A stretch of DNA of 64,000 nt, from contig NZ_JARUVM010000009.1 of NCBI RefSeq assembly GCF_029763755.1, forward strand, positions 1 to 64,000. Reading direction: 5' to 3'. The position numbers and the translations under genes were made by a program. The DNA comes from Luteimonas sp. 8-5. Its GTDB lineage: Bacteria; Pseudomonadota; Gammaproteobacteria; Xanthomonadales; Xanthomonadaceae. Below are positions 1-8,467 of the stretch, piece after piece. Numbering within the stretch: position 1 is the first letter of the stretch; each line of letters begins with the position of its first letter. Below the pieces are notes generated by a model. That model searched no databases. It saw only the letters and a list, made by a program, of their open reading frames with translations, and was not told where the DNA came from.

Positions 1-122
1 ACGGGCGTGGGCATGACCGGCGACCACGCCGCGCCATCGACCTGGCGCAGGCGCGGGCCGGCCTCCGGGTCGCCGGGCAGGTCGCGGACGAAGGCGTTGT
101 CGAAGCGCAGCACGGCATCCAT
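1..122 (-). CDS. selO: SelO-family protein adenylyltransferase, N-terminal fragment
   Basis: The minus strand from the ATG at 122 reads into the left edge and gives about 40 residues beginning [20 protein letters not shown], followed by a [14 protein letters not shown] segment. This is the characteristic N-terminus of the SelO/YdiU/UPF0061 pseudokinase family, which transfers AMP from ATP to Ser, Thr or Tyr of target proteins and is linked to redox stress. The kinase-like core lies outside the window, so its catalytic residues cannot be checked. The start is divergent from dbpA, with 47 bases between the two start codons. An ATG eight bases upstream is in another frame. Identity rests on the N-terminal pattern only. 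Confidence 0.75.
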   Translation of the reverse strand, partial: MDAVLRFDNAFVRDLPGDPEAGPRLRQVDGAAWSPVMPTP

Positions 123-169
123 GCCGTCATTTTGCGCGTCCGGGCAGTGATAGCTGCGATCATTGGCAC

Positions 170-1585
170 ATGGACGAACCATTGCCCGTTGCCAGCAGGC
201 CCGCCGCCTCGCCCGTTGAATTCACCGACCTGCCGCTGGCGCCGGCGCTCTTCCAGGGCCTGGACGCCTTCGGCCACACCACCTTGACCCCGATCCAGGC
301 GCAGAGCCTGCCGGCGCTGCTGGCCGGGCGCGACGTGATCGCGCAGGCACCGACCGGCAGCGGCAAGACCGCCGCGTTCGGGCTCGCCCTGCTCCACCAC
401 CTCGACCCGGCCGACATCCGCGTCCAGGCGCTGGTGCTTTGCCCCACCCGCGAACTGGCCGACCAGGTCGGCAAGCACGTGCGCCGCCTGGCCACCGGCA
501 TTCCCAACCTCAAGCTGCTGGTGCTCACCGGTGGCGTCGCGCTGGGCCCGCAGCTGGCGTCGTTGGAACAGCATGCGCCGCACGTGGTGGTCGGCACGCC
601 CGGCCGGGTGCAGGAACTGCTGCGCAAGCGTGCCCTGGACCTGCGCGGTGTGCGCGTGCTTGTCCTCGACGAAGCCGATCGCATGCTCGACATGGGTTTC
701 GAAGAGCCGATCCGGGAGATCGCCAAGGCCACGCCGAAGCAGCGGCAGACGCTGCTGTTCTCGGCCACCTGGCCGGATGCGATCCGCGAACTCGGGCGCA
801 AGTCCATGCACGATCCGCTCGAGGTCTCGGTCGGCGGCGACGAAGCGCCACCGGCGATCGAACAGCTGTTCTTCGAGGTCGAACCGGCGCAGAAGCCGGC
901 CGCGCTCGCCGGCCTGCTGATCGAGCACAATCCGGAATCGGCGGTGGTGTTCTGCAACATGCGGCGCGATGCCGACGACGTGGCGGCCTCGCTTTCGCAC
1001 CTGGGCTTCTCGGCCGCGGCACTGCACGGCGACATGGAGCAGCGCGACCGGGACGAAGTGCTGGTGCGTTTCGGCAACCGCAGCTGCAACGTGCTGGTCG
1101 CCAGCGACGTGGCCGCGCGCGGCCTGGACATCCACGACCTGGGCGCGGTGTTCAACTACGAACTGCCGACCGACCCGGACGTCTACCTGCACCGGATCGG
1201 CCGCACCGGCCGCGCGGGCAAGGCCGGCCTGGCGCTGAGCCTGGTGGCGCCGCGCGAAATGCCCCGCGCGATCGAGCTGGAACGGCGCGGGACCCCGCTG
1301 CGCTGGGCACGGGCCCCGCTGGCCAACCTGCGCAACACCCGCGCCCCGGCCGCACCGATGGGCACCCTGCGCATCGATGCCGGCCGCAGCGACAAGCTGC
1401 GTCCCGGCGACATCGTCGGTGCCCTCACCGGGGAGGCCGGCCTCAAGGCGGACGCCATCGGCAAGATCGACGTCTTCGCCACCCGCAGCTACGTCGCCAT
1501 CGCCCGCGGCCAGCTCGACAAGGCCCTGGCCCGGCTCCAGGCCGGGCGCATCAAGGGCCGCAATTTCAGGGTCCGGAAGCTGTAA
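170..1585 (+). CDS. dbpA: ATP-dependent RNA helicase DbpA
   Basis: A 471-residue DEAD-box helicase. Visible motifs are the Q-motif region (about 23-46), motif I TGSGKT (62-67), PTREL (92-96), TPGR (143-146), DEAD (167-170), SAT (198-200), and the RecA2 motifs with VAARGLDI and [10 protein letters not shown]. The last roughly 75 residues form a DbpA-type RNA-binding domain ([14 protein letters not shown], then IGKIDVF), which in E. coli DbpA recognises hairpin 92 of 23S rRNA; the length also matches that protein (457 residues). It is expected to act in large-subunit ribosome assembly. The gene is divergent from selO and a short GC-rich hairpin follows it. A second helicase with the same type of C-terminal domain lies less than 300 bases downstream. 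Confidence 0.9.
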   Translation: MDEPLPVASRPAASPVEFTDLPLAPALFQGLDAFGHTTLTPIQAQSLPALLAGRDVIAQAPTGSGKTAAFGLALLHHLDPADIRVQALVLCPTRELADQVGKHVRRLATGIPNLKLLVLTGGVALGPQLASLEQHAPHVVVGTPGRVQELLRKRALDLRGVRVLVLDEADRMLDMGFEEPIREIAKATPKQRQTLLFSATWPDAIRELGRKSMHDPLEVSVGGDEAPPAIEQLFFEVEPAQKPAALAGLLIEHNPESAVVFCNMRRDADDVAASLSHLGFSAAALHGDMEQRDRDEVLVRFGNRSCNVLVASDVAARGLDIHDLGAVFNYELPTDPDVYLHRIGRTGRAGKAGLALSLVAPREMPRAIELERRGTPLRWARAPLANLRNTRAPAAPMGTLRIDAGRSDKLRPGDIVGALTGEAGLKADAIGKIDVFATRSYVAIARGQLDKALARLQAGRIKGRNFRVRKL

Positions 1586-1598
1586 AGGCCACGAAAAC

Positions 1599-1614
1599 GG
1601 CGCCTTCAGGCGCC
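1599..1614 (+). terminator. GC hairpin after dbpA, weak terminator candidate
   Basis: A perfect 6-bp stem, GGCGCC-TTCA-GGCGCC, sits 14 bases after the dbpA stop. No T tract follows, so intrinsic termination is uncertain. It may simply separate dbpA from the small gene that starts at 1655. Confidence 0.35.
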
Positions 1615-1654
1615 ATCGCCTAGACTGGGCCCTGCCCCCACAGGAGAGTTGCCG

Positions 1655-1807
1655 ATGGCAAAGCCCAATTACTCGTTCGAAAAGCGCCAGCGCGAGATCG
1701 CCAAGAAGAAGAAGCAGGACGCCAAGGCCGCAAAGAAACAGGCCGCCAAGGACGCCGCCAACCCGACCTCCGAAGACAGCGAAACCGCCCCGTCCGACGG
1801 CGAGTGA
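1655..1807 (+). CDS. Small lysine-rich conserved protein (50 aa)
   Basis: A 50-residue protein starting MAKPNYSFEKRQREIAKKKK and ending in an acidic tail (SEDSETAPSDGE). The start is supported by an AGGAGA ribosome-binding site at 1642-1647 and a TAGACT -10-like box at 1621-1626. The N-terminal half is a highly basic amphipathic helix and the C-terminal half is Ala- and Asp/Glu-rich, with no signal peptide or membrane segment. Short proteins of this pattern are common in gammaproteobacteria but I know of no demonstrated function. Its position between two RNA helicase genes and its basic head make nucleic-acid or ribosome association a reasonable guess, no more. It is too short for most gene callers to keep, but base composition and signals support it. 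Confidence 0.7.
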   Translation: MAKPNYSFEKRQREIAKKKKQDAKAAKKQAAKDAANPTSEDSETAPSDGE

Positions 1808-1865
1808 GCCGTCCGGCGTAAACTGTGCGGCTGCGTCGGGGTTCTTCCGGCAACGCGAGACCGCC

Positions 1866-3623
1866 ATGACTGAGCAAACCCCCACCCCGACGACCACCTT
1901 CACCGACCTCGGCCTGCCCGCGCCGTTGCTGCGTGCGCTGGCGGACGTCGGCTACGAATCCCCTTCGCCGATCCAGGCCGCGACCATCCCGCCGCTGCTG
2001 GCCGGTCGCGACGTGCTCGGCCAGGCCCAGACCGGCACCGGCAAGACCGCCGCGTTCGCATTGCCGGCCATGGCCCGCCTGGATCCGGCCCAGCACGCGC
2101 CGCAGGTGCTGGTGCTTGCGCCCACGCGCGAACTGGCGATCCAGGTCGCCGAGGCGTTCCAGAAGTACGCCTCGCACATGCCCGGCTTCCGCGTGCTGCC
2201 GATCTACGGCGGGCAGAGCTACTACCCGCAGCTCGAAGCGCTCAAGCGCGGCGTGCACGTCGTCGTCGGCACCCCGGGCCGGGTCATCGACCACCTCGAC
2301 CGCGGCTCGCTGGACCTGTCGCAGCTGCGCTGCCTGGTCCTGGACGAGGCCGACGAGATGCTGCGCATGGGCTTCATCGACGACGTCGAGACCGTCCTCA
2401 AGAAGGTGCCCGAGCAGCGCCAGGTCGCGCTGTTCTCGGCGACCATGCCGGTGCAGATCAAGCGTATCGCCCAGACCTACCTGCGCGATCCGGTGGAAGT
2501 CGCGATCAAGGCGCAGACCACCACTGCCGCCAACATCCGCCAGCGCTACTGGATGGTCAGCGGGATCAACAAGCTCGATGCGCTCACCCGCATCCTCGAG
2601 GCCGAACCCTACGACGGCATGCTGATCTTCGCGCGGACCAAGCTCGGCACCCAGGAACTGGCCGAAAAGCTTGCCGCGCGCGGACTGGCCGCCGCGGCGA
2701 TCCACGGCGACGTCGAGCAGAAGCAGCGCGAGAAGATGGTGCAGTCGCTCAAGGACGGCCGCATCGACATCCTGGTGGCCACCGACGTCGCCGCGCGCGG
2801 CCTGGACGTGGAACGCATCAGCCACGTGCTGAACTACGACATTCCCTACGACACCGAAAGCTACGTGCACCGCATCGGCCGCACGGGACGCGCCGGCCGC
2901 AGCGGCGAGGCGATCCTGTTCGTGGCGCCGCGCGAACGCGGCATGCTCGGCGCGATCGAGCGCGCCACCCGGCAGAAGATCGAGCCGATGCAGCTGCCCA
3001 GCGTGGAGGTGGTCAACGAGCGCCGCGTTGCCAAGTTCCTCGACCGCATCGGCGAGGCGCTGGCCAGCGACAAGGCGCCGATCTTCCGCGAGCTGGTGGA
3101 ACGCTACGAACGGGAACACAACGTGCCCATGGCGGAGATCGCCGCGGCCCTGGCGCAACTGGTCCAGGGCAAGACGCCGTTGCTGCTGCAGCCCCCACCG
3201 CCCCCGCCGCCGCGGATGGAGCGCGAGCGGCCGCCGCGCACCGAACGCGCGCCACGTCCATCGCGCGAGCACGCTCCCCGCGGCGAGGCCGAATTCGCCA
3301 GGGAAACCTTCCGCATCGAGGTCGGCCACCAGCACGGCGTGCAGCCGGGCAACATCGTGGGCGCGATCGCCAACGAGGCCGAACTGGAGGCCCGCTACAT
3401 CGGCCGCATCGACATCCGCGGCGACTACAGCCTGGTGGACCTGCCCGAAGGCATGCCGCCGGAACTGCTGGAGCACCTGAAGAAGGTGCGTGTCGCGGGC
3501 CGCCCGCTGCGCATGGCGCGGGCCAGCGAAGCCGACACCAGCCCGTCGCTGGAACGCCGGCCGTTCGCACCGCGCAAACCGGGCGCCCAACCCGGTTTCC
3601 GCAAGAAGCCGCCACGCAACTGA
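1866..3623 (+). CDS. deaD: DEAD-box RNA helicase DeaD/CsdA-like, with DbpA-type RNA-binding domain
   Basis: A 585-residue helicase from the ATG at 1866, 42 bases after a TAAACT -10-like box at 1819-1824. Motifs seen are AQTGTGKT (54-61), APTRELA, TPGR, DEAD (160-163), SAT, VAARGLD and [10 protein letters not shown]. After the two RecA lobes comes a helical region (about 360-435). It is followed by a disordered linker with a run of seven prolines and many Arg/Glu residues (about 440-475), then a DbpA/CsdA-type RNA-binding domain (about 478-550: QPGNIVGAIANEAELEARYIG) and a basic tail. This order matches DeaD/CsdA, the cold-shock helicase of ribosome assembly and mRNA decay. An upstream extension of the open frame is not needed. 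yaeQ follows after one base. Confidence 0.88.
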   Translation: MTEQTPTPTTTFTDLGLPAPLLRALADVGYESPSPIQAATIPPLLAGRDVLGQAQTGTGKTAAFALPAMARLDPAQHAPQVLVLAPTRELAIQVAEAFQKYASHMPGFRVLPIYGGQSYYPQLEALKRGVHVVVGTPGRVIDHLDRGSLDLSQLRCLVLDEADEMLRMGFIDDVETVLKKVPEQRQVALFSATMPVQIKRIAQTYLRDPVEVAIKAQTTTAANIRQRYWMVSGINKLDALTRILEAEPYDGMLIFARTKLGTQELAEKLAARGLAAAAIHGDVEQKQREKMVQSLKDGRIDILVATDVAARGLDVERISHVLNYDIPYDTESYVHRIGRTGRAGRSGEAILFVAPRERGMLGAIERATRQKIEPMQLPSVEVVNERRVAKFLDRIGEALASDKAPIFRELVERYEREHNVPMAEIAAALAQLVQGKTPLLLQPPPPPPPRMERERPPRTERAPRPSREHAPRGEAEFARETFRIEVGHQHGVQPGNIVGAIANEAELEARYIGRIDIRGDYSLVDLPEGMPPELLEHLKKVRVAGRPLRMARASEADTSPSLERRPFAPRKPGAQPGFRKKPPRN

Positions 3624-3624
3624 G

Positions 3625-4161
3625 ATGGCCGCCAACGCGACGGTATTCCGCGCCGAACTGCAGGTCAGCGACATGGATCGCAACTATTACGCGACCCATG
3701 CACTGACCCTGGCCCGGCACCCATCCGAAACCGACGAGCGCCTGATGGTGCGGCTGCTGGCGTTCGCCCTGCACGCCGACGAACGCCTGGAATTCGCGCG
3801 CGGCGCCGCCGGCGACGACGAACCCGACCTGTGGCGGAAGTCGCTGGGCGGCGAGATCGAACTGTGGATCGACGTCGGCCAGCCGGACGAGTCGCGTATC
3901 CGCAAGGCCTGCGGCCGCGCCGGACAGGTCGTGGTGCTCAACTACCACGGCCGCGCAGCGGACCTGTGGTGGGACAGGGTGCGTCCGCGCCTTGAGCGCT
4001 GCCGCAACCTGACCGTGATCGACGTCGACGCGGAGACGGTGGCCGAGCTGGCCGCGATCGCCGACCGCGGCATGCGCCTGCAATGCATGGTCCAGGACGG
4101 CCAAGCCGAGATCTACGGCGAAGGCGGGAGCATCGCCGTGCGGCAGTCCCGGCGGACGTGA
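3625..4161 (+). CDS. yaeQ: YaeQ family protein
   Basis: A 178-residue protein beginning MAANATVFRAELQVSDMDRNYY. It carries the family landmarks: LTLARHPSETDERLMVRLLAFAL near the N-terminus, then the ELWIDVGQPDE segment and a QCMVQDGQAEIYGEGGSI end. YaeQ adopts a restriction-endonuclease-like (PD-(D/E)xK) fold; its E. coli homologue was first noted as a multicopy suppressor of an rfaH defect, and its true role is unknown. The Asp/Glu residues of the ELWIDVG stretch are the likely active-site remnants. It starts one base after deaD and overlaps the next gene by four bases (GTGA), so the three are probably co-transcribed. There is no signal peptide, so the protein is expected in the cytoplasm. 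Confidence 0.85.
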   Translation: MAANATVFRAELQVSDMDRNYYATHALTLARHPSETDERLMVRLLAFALHADERLEFARGAAGDDEPDLWRKSLGGEIELWIDVGQPDESRIRKACGRAGQVVVLNYHGRAADLWWDRVRPRLERCRNLTVIDVDAETVAELAAIADRGMRLQCMVQDGQAEIYGEGGSIAVRQSRRT

Positions 4162-5342
4162 CGACGACCCACGACGCCATCGTCGTCGGCGGCGGCGCGG
4201 CCGGGTTGATGTACGCGCTCACCGCAGGCCAGCGAGGACTGCGGGTGCTGGTGGTCGAGCACGCGAACAAGGTCGGCAAGAAGATCCTGATGTCGGGCGG
4301 CGGCCGCTGCAACTTCACCAATACCGGTACCACCCCCGCCAACTACCTGTCGGCCAACCCGCATTTCTGCAAGTCGGCGCTGGCCCGCTATACGCCGGCG
4401 CATTTCATCGAACTGGTCGAACGCCACCGCATCGCCTACCACGAGAAGGAGCTCGGGCAGCTGTTCTGCGACGAGTCCTCCAAGCTGATCGTCAGGATGC
4501 TGCTGGACGAATGCGCAGCCGCCGGCGTGCGCATCGAGACCTCCTGCCCGGTCGAAGCCATCGTCCATGGCGACAGCGGCGCCTTCCGCGTGCGCACCGC
4601 CCGTGGCGAGTTCGCGGCGCCGGCGCTGGTCGTGGCTTGCGGCGGGCTGTCGATCCCGAGCATGGGCGCCAGCGGTTTCGGCTACGAACTCGCGCGCCGC
4701 TTCGGCCACGAGGTGCTGCCGACCCGCGCCGGCCTTGTGCCCCTCACCCTCAGCGGCAAGCACCAGGAGCGCCTGGCCGACCTGAGCGGCGTTGCCCTGC
4801 CGGTGACCGCGCGTTGCAACGACGTGGAGTTCAGCAACCACATGTTGGTCACCCACCGCGGCGTCAGCGGCCCTGCGATCCTTCAGGTGTCTTCGTACTG
4901 GCAGCCTGGCGACGAACTGCGGCTGGACCTGCTGCCCGGCAGGGATGCACTGGAAACGCTGCAGGCGCTGCAACGCGAGCGCCCCGCCGCCGAGCTCAGG
5001 ACGGTGCTCGGCGAGCTGCTGCCCAAGCGCTTCGCCCAGCGCCTCTGCGAGCACTGGCTGCCCAGCCGGCCGCTGAAGCAGTACAACCTGCCGCAACTGC
5101 GCGAAGTCGCGGGGGTACTGCAATCCTGGCCGCTGGTCGCCAGCGGCACCGAGGGCTATCGCACCGCCGAAGTCACCCTCGGCGGCGTCGACACCAACGG
5201 CCTGTCGTCGACGACGATGCAATCCCGGCACGTCCCGGGCCTGTACTTCATCGGCGAAGTCGTCGACGTCACCGGCTGGCTCGGCGGCTACAACTTCCAA
5301 TGGGCCTGGGCCTCCGCCCACGCCGCCGCTCTCGCCCTCTGA
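4158..5342 (+). CDS. NAD(P)/FAD-dependent oxidoreductase, YhiN/HI0933 family
   Basis: A 394-residue flavoprotein. The GTG at 4158 is chosen because it overlaps the yaeQ stop as GTGA and places the dinucleotide-binding motif VVGGGAAGL (9-17) at the N-terminus. Further family marks are NKVGKKILMSGGGRCNFTN after the first Rossmann strand, VACGGLSIPSMGASGFGYELA in the middle, and the C-terminal FAD-contacting stretch GEVVDVTGWLGGYNFQWAWASA. The family (HI0933-like, Pfam type) contains uncharacterised reductases; one clostridial relative, BaiN, acts in bile-acid dehydroxylation. The substrate here is unknown. A shorter-branched relative lies at 7211-8467, so the window has two members. It is likely the last gene of a deaD-yaeQ unit, followed by the repeat-flanked hairpin at 5432. 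Confidence 0.85.
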   Translation: MTTTHDAIVVGGGAAGLMYALTAGQRGLRVLVVEHANKVGKKILMSGGGRCNFTNTGTTPANYLSANPHFCKSALARYTPAHFIELVERHRIAYHEKELGQLFCDESSKLIVRMLLDECAAAGVRIETSCPVEAIVHGDSGAFRVRTARGEFAAPALVVACGGLSIPSMGASGFGYELARRFGHEVLPTRAGLVPLTLSGKHQERLADLSGVALPVTARCNDVEFSNHMLVTHRGVSGPAILQVSSYWQPGDELRLDLLPGRDALETLQALQRERPAAELRTVLGELLPKRFAQRLCEHWLPSRPLKQYNLPQLREVAGVLQSWPLVASGTEGYRTAEVTLGGVDTNGLSSTTMQSRHVPGLYFIGEVVDVTGWLGGYNFQWAWASAHAAALAL

Positions 5343-5366
5343 GCAACAAAACAAGAGACAGGCGCA

Positions 5367-5526
5367 GGACGCGGATCAACGCGGATATGAAGAAGCGATC
5401 AACGCGGATAAGGCAATAGTGGGCCAAAGAAAACGGGCGCCACTCTTGGCGCCCGTTCCATGAACCCATTCGATCTTTTGCTTGATCCGCGTTGATCAGC
5501 TTCTCTATCCGCGTTGATCCGCGTCC
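5367..5526. repeat. Nested long inverted repeat of GCGGATCAACGCGGAT units
   Basis: Two pairs of inverted copies face each other across a terminator. The 21-base outer arm at 5367-5387 matches 5506-5526 perfectly as a reverse complement. The 13-base inner arm at 5397-5409 matches 5485-5497 perfectly. Each arm therefore holds two direct copies of the core GATCAACGCGGAT, spaced by about 9 to 20 bases. The whole 160-base element could fold into one long cruciform or RNA stem. It resembles a repetitive extragenic (BIME-like) element lodged between convergent genes. No transposase or target-site duplication is visible. Confidence 0.8.
5432..5457 (-). terminator. Intrinsic terminator between convergent genes
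   Basis: A perfect 11-bp stem (AACGGGCGCCA with a CTCT loop) is centred in the nested repeat. Read on the minus strand it is followed by TTTTCTTT, so it should terminate the serine hydrolase transcript coming from 7154. On the plus strand it lacks a U tract, but it may still stop or protect the flavoprotein mRNA. Confidence 0.75.
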
Positions 5527-5537
5527 CGCGTTTGCTT

Positions 5538-7154
5538 CTAGCCCTTGTCGTCGGGTTCGACGGGAGCGAGGCGGAGGTCCTGGAAGTCGAAGGAGAAGTC
5601 GGTCAGTTCGGAGGCGGGGACGATGCGGGCTTCGCGGATCTTGCCGTCGGGGTCGAGGGCGAAGGTCAGGAACGCGTCGGCGTTGAGCCAGCGCTGGTCC
5701 CAGCGCACCAGGAACGTGTCGTGCTGCCAGTGGCTGAGCGTGCCGAGCAAGTCGGCCGTGTTGGCGAACCGGATCCGCAGCTTGCCGCCCTGCTCGCTGA
5801 CGATCACGTCGCCGTACCAGGGATCGCGATAGGTCTGCGCGTATGCCGACAGCGGCAGGGACGGCTTGCTCTTCGCGTTGCGCGCCGCCTGGTGCTTCTT
5901 CCAGCTTTCGTCGGCCTTGGCTTCCTGCTTCGCCCGCGCCTTGGCGTAGGCATCGGTCCAGTCGTAGTCGGGCAGGCCGAGCATCGCGTCGAGCGCACGC
6001 ATGGTCACGGCGTTGAACGCCGCGCCGGACTCGGCGTTGGTGAGCACGACCACGCCGATGCCCTGGTCGGGCAGCATCGTCACCCGCGAGACCATGCCCG
6101 GCCATCCACCGGTGTGCCACACCAGCTTGCGGCCGCGGTAGTCGCCCAGGTTCCAGCCTTCGCCGTAGCCGCGGAAGATCGGCTGCGCCGGTTCGAGCTC
6201 CGGCACCGACGCCTTGCCCACCGGGATCGGCGTGAGCATGGTCCACATGCTGCGCTGGCGCTTTTCGGGGAACAGGTCGCCACCGCCCGCCAGCTGCAGC
6301 TGCACCCACTTGGCCATGTCGTGCACGCTGGAATAGATGCCGCCGGCGCCGCCGACGTTGGACCAGGTCATGCGCGGCGCGGCGACCATGTCCTTGAAGT
6401 CGGCCTTGGTGTAGCCGGTGGCCACGTTGTCCAGGCCCTGCAGGTGGTCGCTGTTGTAGCGGGTACCGTCCATGCCCAGCGGATCGAAGATGCGCTGCTG
6501 CAGGAAGCGGTCGTAAGGCATGCCCGAGGCTTCCTCGATCACCAGCTGGGCGACGCCGAACAGGATGTTGTCGTAGGCGTACTGCTCGCGGAAACCGCCG
6601 GTGATCGGCACGTCCTTGAGCCGCTCGGCCACTTCGCGGTTGCTGTAGGTGGTAGTCGGCCAGTACAGCAGGTCGCCGGCGCCCAGGCTCAGGCCGCTGC
6701 GATGCGCGAGCAGGTCGCGGATGCGCATCTCGTGGGTGACGTAGGGGTCGGACATGCGGAACCACGGCAGGTGGTCGATGACCCGGTCGGTCATCTCCAG
6801 CTTGCCTTCCTCGGCCAGCATTTCCAGCGATGCGGCGGTGAAGGCCTTGGTGTTGGAGGCGATCGAGAACAGCGTGTGGGCGTCGACCGGCGCGCCGGCG
6901 TCGATGTCGCGCAGGCCATAGCCGCGCTCGAGCACGACCTGGCCGTCCTTGATGATGGCCACGGCGATGCCCGGTACGTCGAAGGTCGAGCGCACGTTCT
7001 CGACGTAGGCGTCGAACTCTTCCAGGGCTGGCGCGACGTAGGGCCGCACCGGTTCGGGCTGCGGGATGGCCTGCGCCGCGGCGCCGTTGGCCAGGCCCGC
7101 GCCGAGCGCGAGCACAAGTGCGGCCGCCAGGGCCGTCGTCCGTTCGAACCGCAT
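5538..7154 (-). CDS. Secreted SxxK serine hydrolase (class C beta-lactamase/esterase fold) with C-terminal extension
   Basis: A 538-residue exported protein. The signal peptide spans residues 1 to about 28 (hydrophobic core TALAAALVLALGAGLA, cleavage after AAA-QA). The PBP/beta-lactamase fold follows, with SNTK (100-103) supplying the nucleophilic Ser and Lys, YDN (194-196) as the second motif and HTGG (347-350) as the third. Residues from about 410 form an extra domain of the DUF3471-like beta type after a charged Lys/Ala-rich linker (KARAKQEAKADESWKKHQAARNAK region). Members act as esterases, D-aminopeptidases or DD-peptidases; the substrate cannot be read here. It is monocistronic, divergent from the flavoprotein at 7211 and ends at a strong hairpin. 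Two further SxxK hydrolases occur in the window. Confidence 0.85.
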   Translation of the reverse strand: MRFERTTALAAALVLALGAGLANGAAAQAIPQPEPVRPYVAPALEEFDAYVENVRSTFDVPGIAVAIIKDGQVVLERGYGLRDIDAGAPVDAHTLFSIASNTKAFTAASLEMLAEEGKLEMTDRVIDHLPWFRMSDPYVTHEMRIRDLLAHRSGLSLGAGDLLYWPTTTYSNREVAERLKDVPITGGFREQYAYDNILFGVAQLVIEEASGMPYDRFLQQRIFDPLGMDGTRYNSDHLQGLDNVATGYTKADFKDMVAAPRMTWSNVGGAGGIYSSVHDMAKWVQLQLAGGGDLFPEKRQRSMWTMLTPIPVGKASVPELEPAQPIFRGYGEGWNLGDYRGRKLVWHTGGWPGMVSRVTMLPDQGIGVVVLTNAESGAAFNAVTMRALDAMLGLPDYDWTDAYAKARAKQEAKADESWKKHQAARNAKSKPSLPLSAYAQTYRDPWYGDVIVSEQGGKLRIRFANTADLLGTLSHWQHDTFLVRWDQRWLNADAFLTFALDPDGKIREARIVPASELTDFSFDFQDLRLAPVEPDDKG

Positions 7155-7210
7155 TGCCGTCCTCCCCGATGGAATGCAGGAACCATACCGAAACAGGCAT
7201 CATCCGTACC

Positions 7211-8467
7211 ATGCCGAACGCCACGATCGCCATCATCGGTGGTGGACCCGCCGGATTGATGGCGGCCGAAACCGCGCGCGACGCCGGGCGCGAAGTCCAT
7301 CTGTTCGAGGCCACGGGCTCGGTCGGGCGCAAGTTCCTGATCGCCGGCAAGGGCGGCCTCAACCTCACCCACTCCGAGCCACGGCCCGGCTTCGATGCGC
7401 GCTATCGCGAACGCAGCGCCGAGGTCGGGCGCTGGCTGGACGGCTTCGACGGCGAGGCGCTGCGCGAATGGGCACGCGCGCAGGGCGTCGACACCTACGT
7501 CGGCAGTTCCGGGCGCGTGTTCCCGATGGACCGCAAGGCCGCGCCGTTGCTGCGCGGCTGGGTCCGGCGGCTGCGCGACGCCGGCGTGCGTTTCCACGTG
7601 CACCATCGCTGGTCGGGCCGGGACGAAGCCGGCGCGCTGCGCTTCGATACGCCCGACGGCGAGCGTCGTTTCGAAGCCGGCGCCGTGATCCTGGCGCTGG
7701 GCGGCGGGAGCTGGCCGCAACTGGGTTCCGACGGCGCCTGGCAGGGGCTGATGCGCGAACGCGGCGTCGATGTCGCGCCGTTGCAGCCATCCAACTGCGG
7801 TTTCGACATGGACTGGAGCCCGTTCATGGCCCGGCGCCACGCCGGCACGCCTCTCAGGCACGTGGTTGCGCACTGGCGCGACGCCGGCGGCAACGAACGT
7901 GCGCGCCAGGGCGAATGCGTGGTCAGCGAGACGGGCGTCGAGGGCAGCCTGGTGTATGCGCTGTCGGCGGACCTGCGCGAAGCCATCGCCCGCAACGGCA
8001 GCGCCTTGCTCGAGCTGGACCTGGCGCCCGAGCGCAGCCTGGACCAGTTGCAGGCCGCCCTCGCCCGCCCCGCCGGCGGCCGCAGCCTCGGCGAGCGCCT
8101 GCGACGGCTGGCCGGGCTGGATGCGGTCAAGGTAGCGTTGCTGCACGAAGTGCTGGACAAGGCACGACTGGCCGATCCCGGCGTGCTTGCCGCGACCATC
8201 AAGCGTCTTCCACTGGAGCTCAAGCGGCCACGCCCGCTGGCCGAGGCGATCAGCAGCGCCGGCGGCGTGCGCCTGGAGGCCCTGGACGACTCGCTCATGT
8301 GCAAGGCATTGCCCGGCGTATGGTGCGCCGGGGAAATGCTGGACTGGGAAGCGCCGACCGGCGGCTACCTGCTCACGGCGTGCTTCGCGAGCGGACGATT
8401 GGCTGCGCTGGGGGCGATCGCGGCTTCTGCCGCTCCCGCGGGTGCTCCTATGGACGGTGACCGCTGA
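7211..8467 (+). CDS. YhiN-like NAD(P)/FAD-dependent flavoprotein (TIGR03862-type)
   Basis: A 418-residue protein from the ATG at 7211. It opens with the FAD-binding motif IIGGGPAGLMAAE (8-20) and then GSVGRKFLIAGKGGLNLTHSEP, which replaces the SGGGRCNFTN of the 4158 paralogue. A middle LALGGGSWPQLGSDGAW segment and the C-terminal GVWCAGEMLDWEAPTGGYLLTACFASG complete the family pattern. It belongs to the same HI0933/BaiN superfamily as the 4158 gene but to the Gly-Gly-Leu-Asn subgroup, whose function is unknown. An upstream open extension is ignored because it lacks the family fold and covers the divergent promoter. The last 20 bases overlap the convergent methyltransferase. Confidence 0.85.
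   Translation: MPNATIAIIGGGPAGLMAAETARDAGREVHLFEATGSVGRKFLIAGKGGLNLTHSEPRPGFDARYRERSAEVGRWLDGFDGEALREWARAQGVDTYVGSSGRVFPMDRKAAPLLRGWVRRLRDAGVRFHVHHRWSGRDEAGALRFDTPDGERRFEAGAVILALGGGSWPQLGSDGAWQGLMRERGVDVAPLQPSNCGFDMDWSPFMARRHAGTPLRHVVAHWRDAGGNERARQGECVVSETGVEGSLVYALSADLREAIARNGSALLELDLAPERSLDQLQAALARPAGGRSLGERLRRLAGLDAVKVALLHEVLDKARLADPGVLAATIKRLPLELKRPRPLAEAISSAGGVRLEALDDSLMCKALPGVWCAGEMLDWEAPTGGYLLTACFASGRLAALGAIAASAAPAGAPMDGDR

Noticed and set aside
1620-3683. A 687-codon open frame on the minus strand opposite deaD, and similar long antisense frames at 5269-7368, 9275-11005, 37363-39567, 39519-42185 and 47046-49031
   Set aside because: They mirror confident genes, have low-complexity Arg/Ala/Gly or His/Gln-rich translations and lack family motifs; long shadow frames are expected at this GC content.
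5367-5526. Inverted repeat as the remains of an insertion sequence or an attachment site
   Set aside because: No transposase, integrase or target duplication nearby, and it is centred on a terminator between convergent genes.
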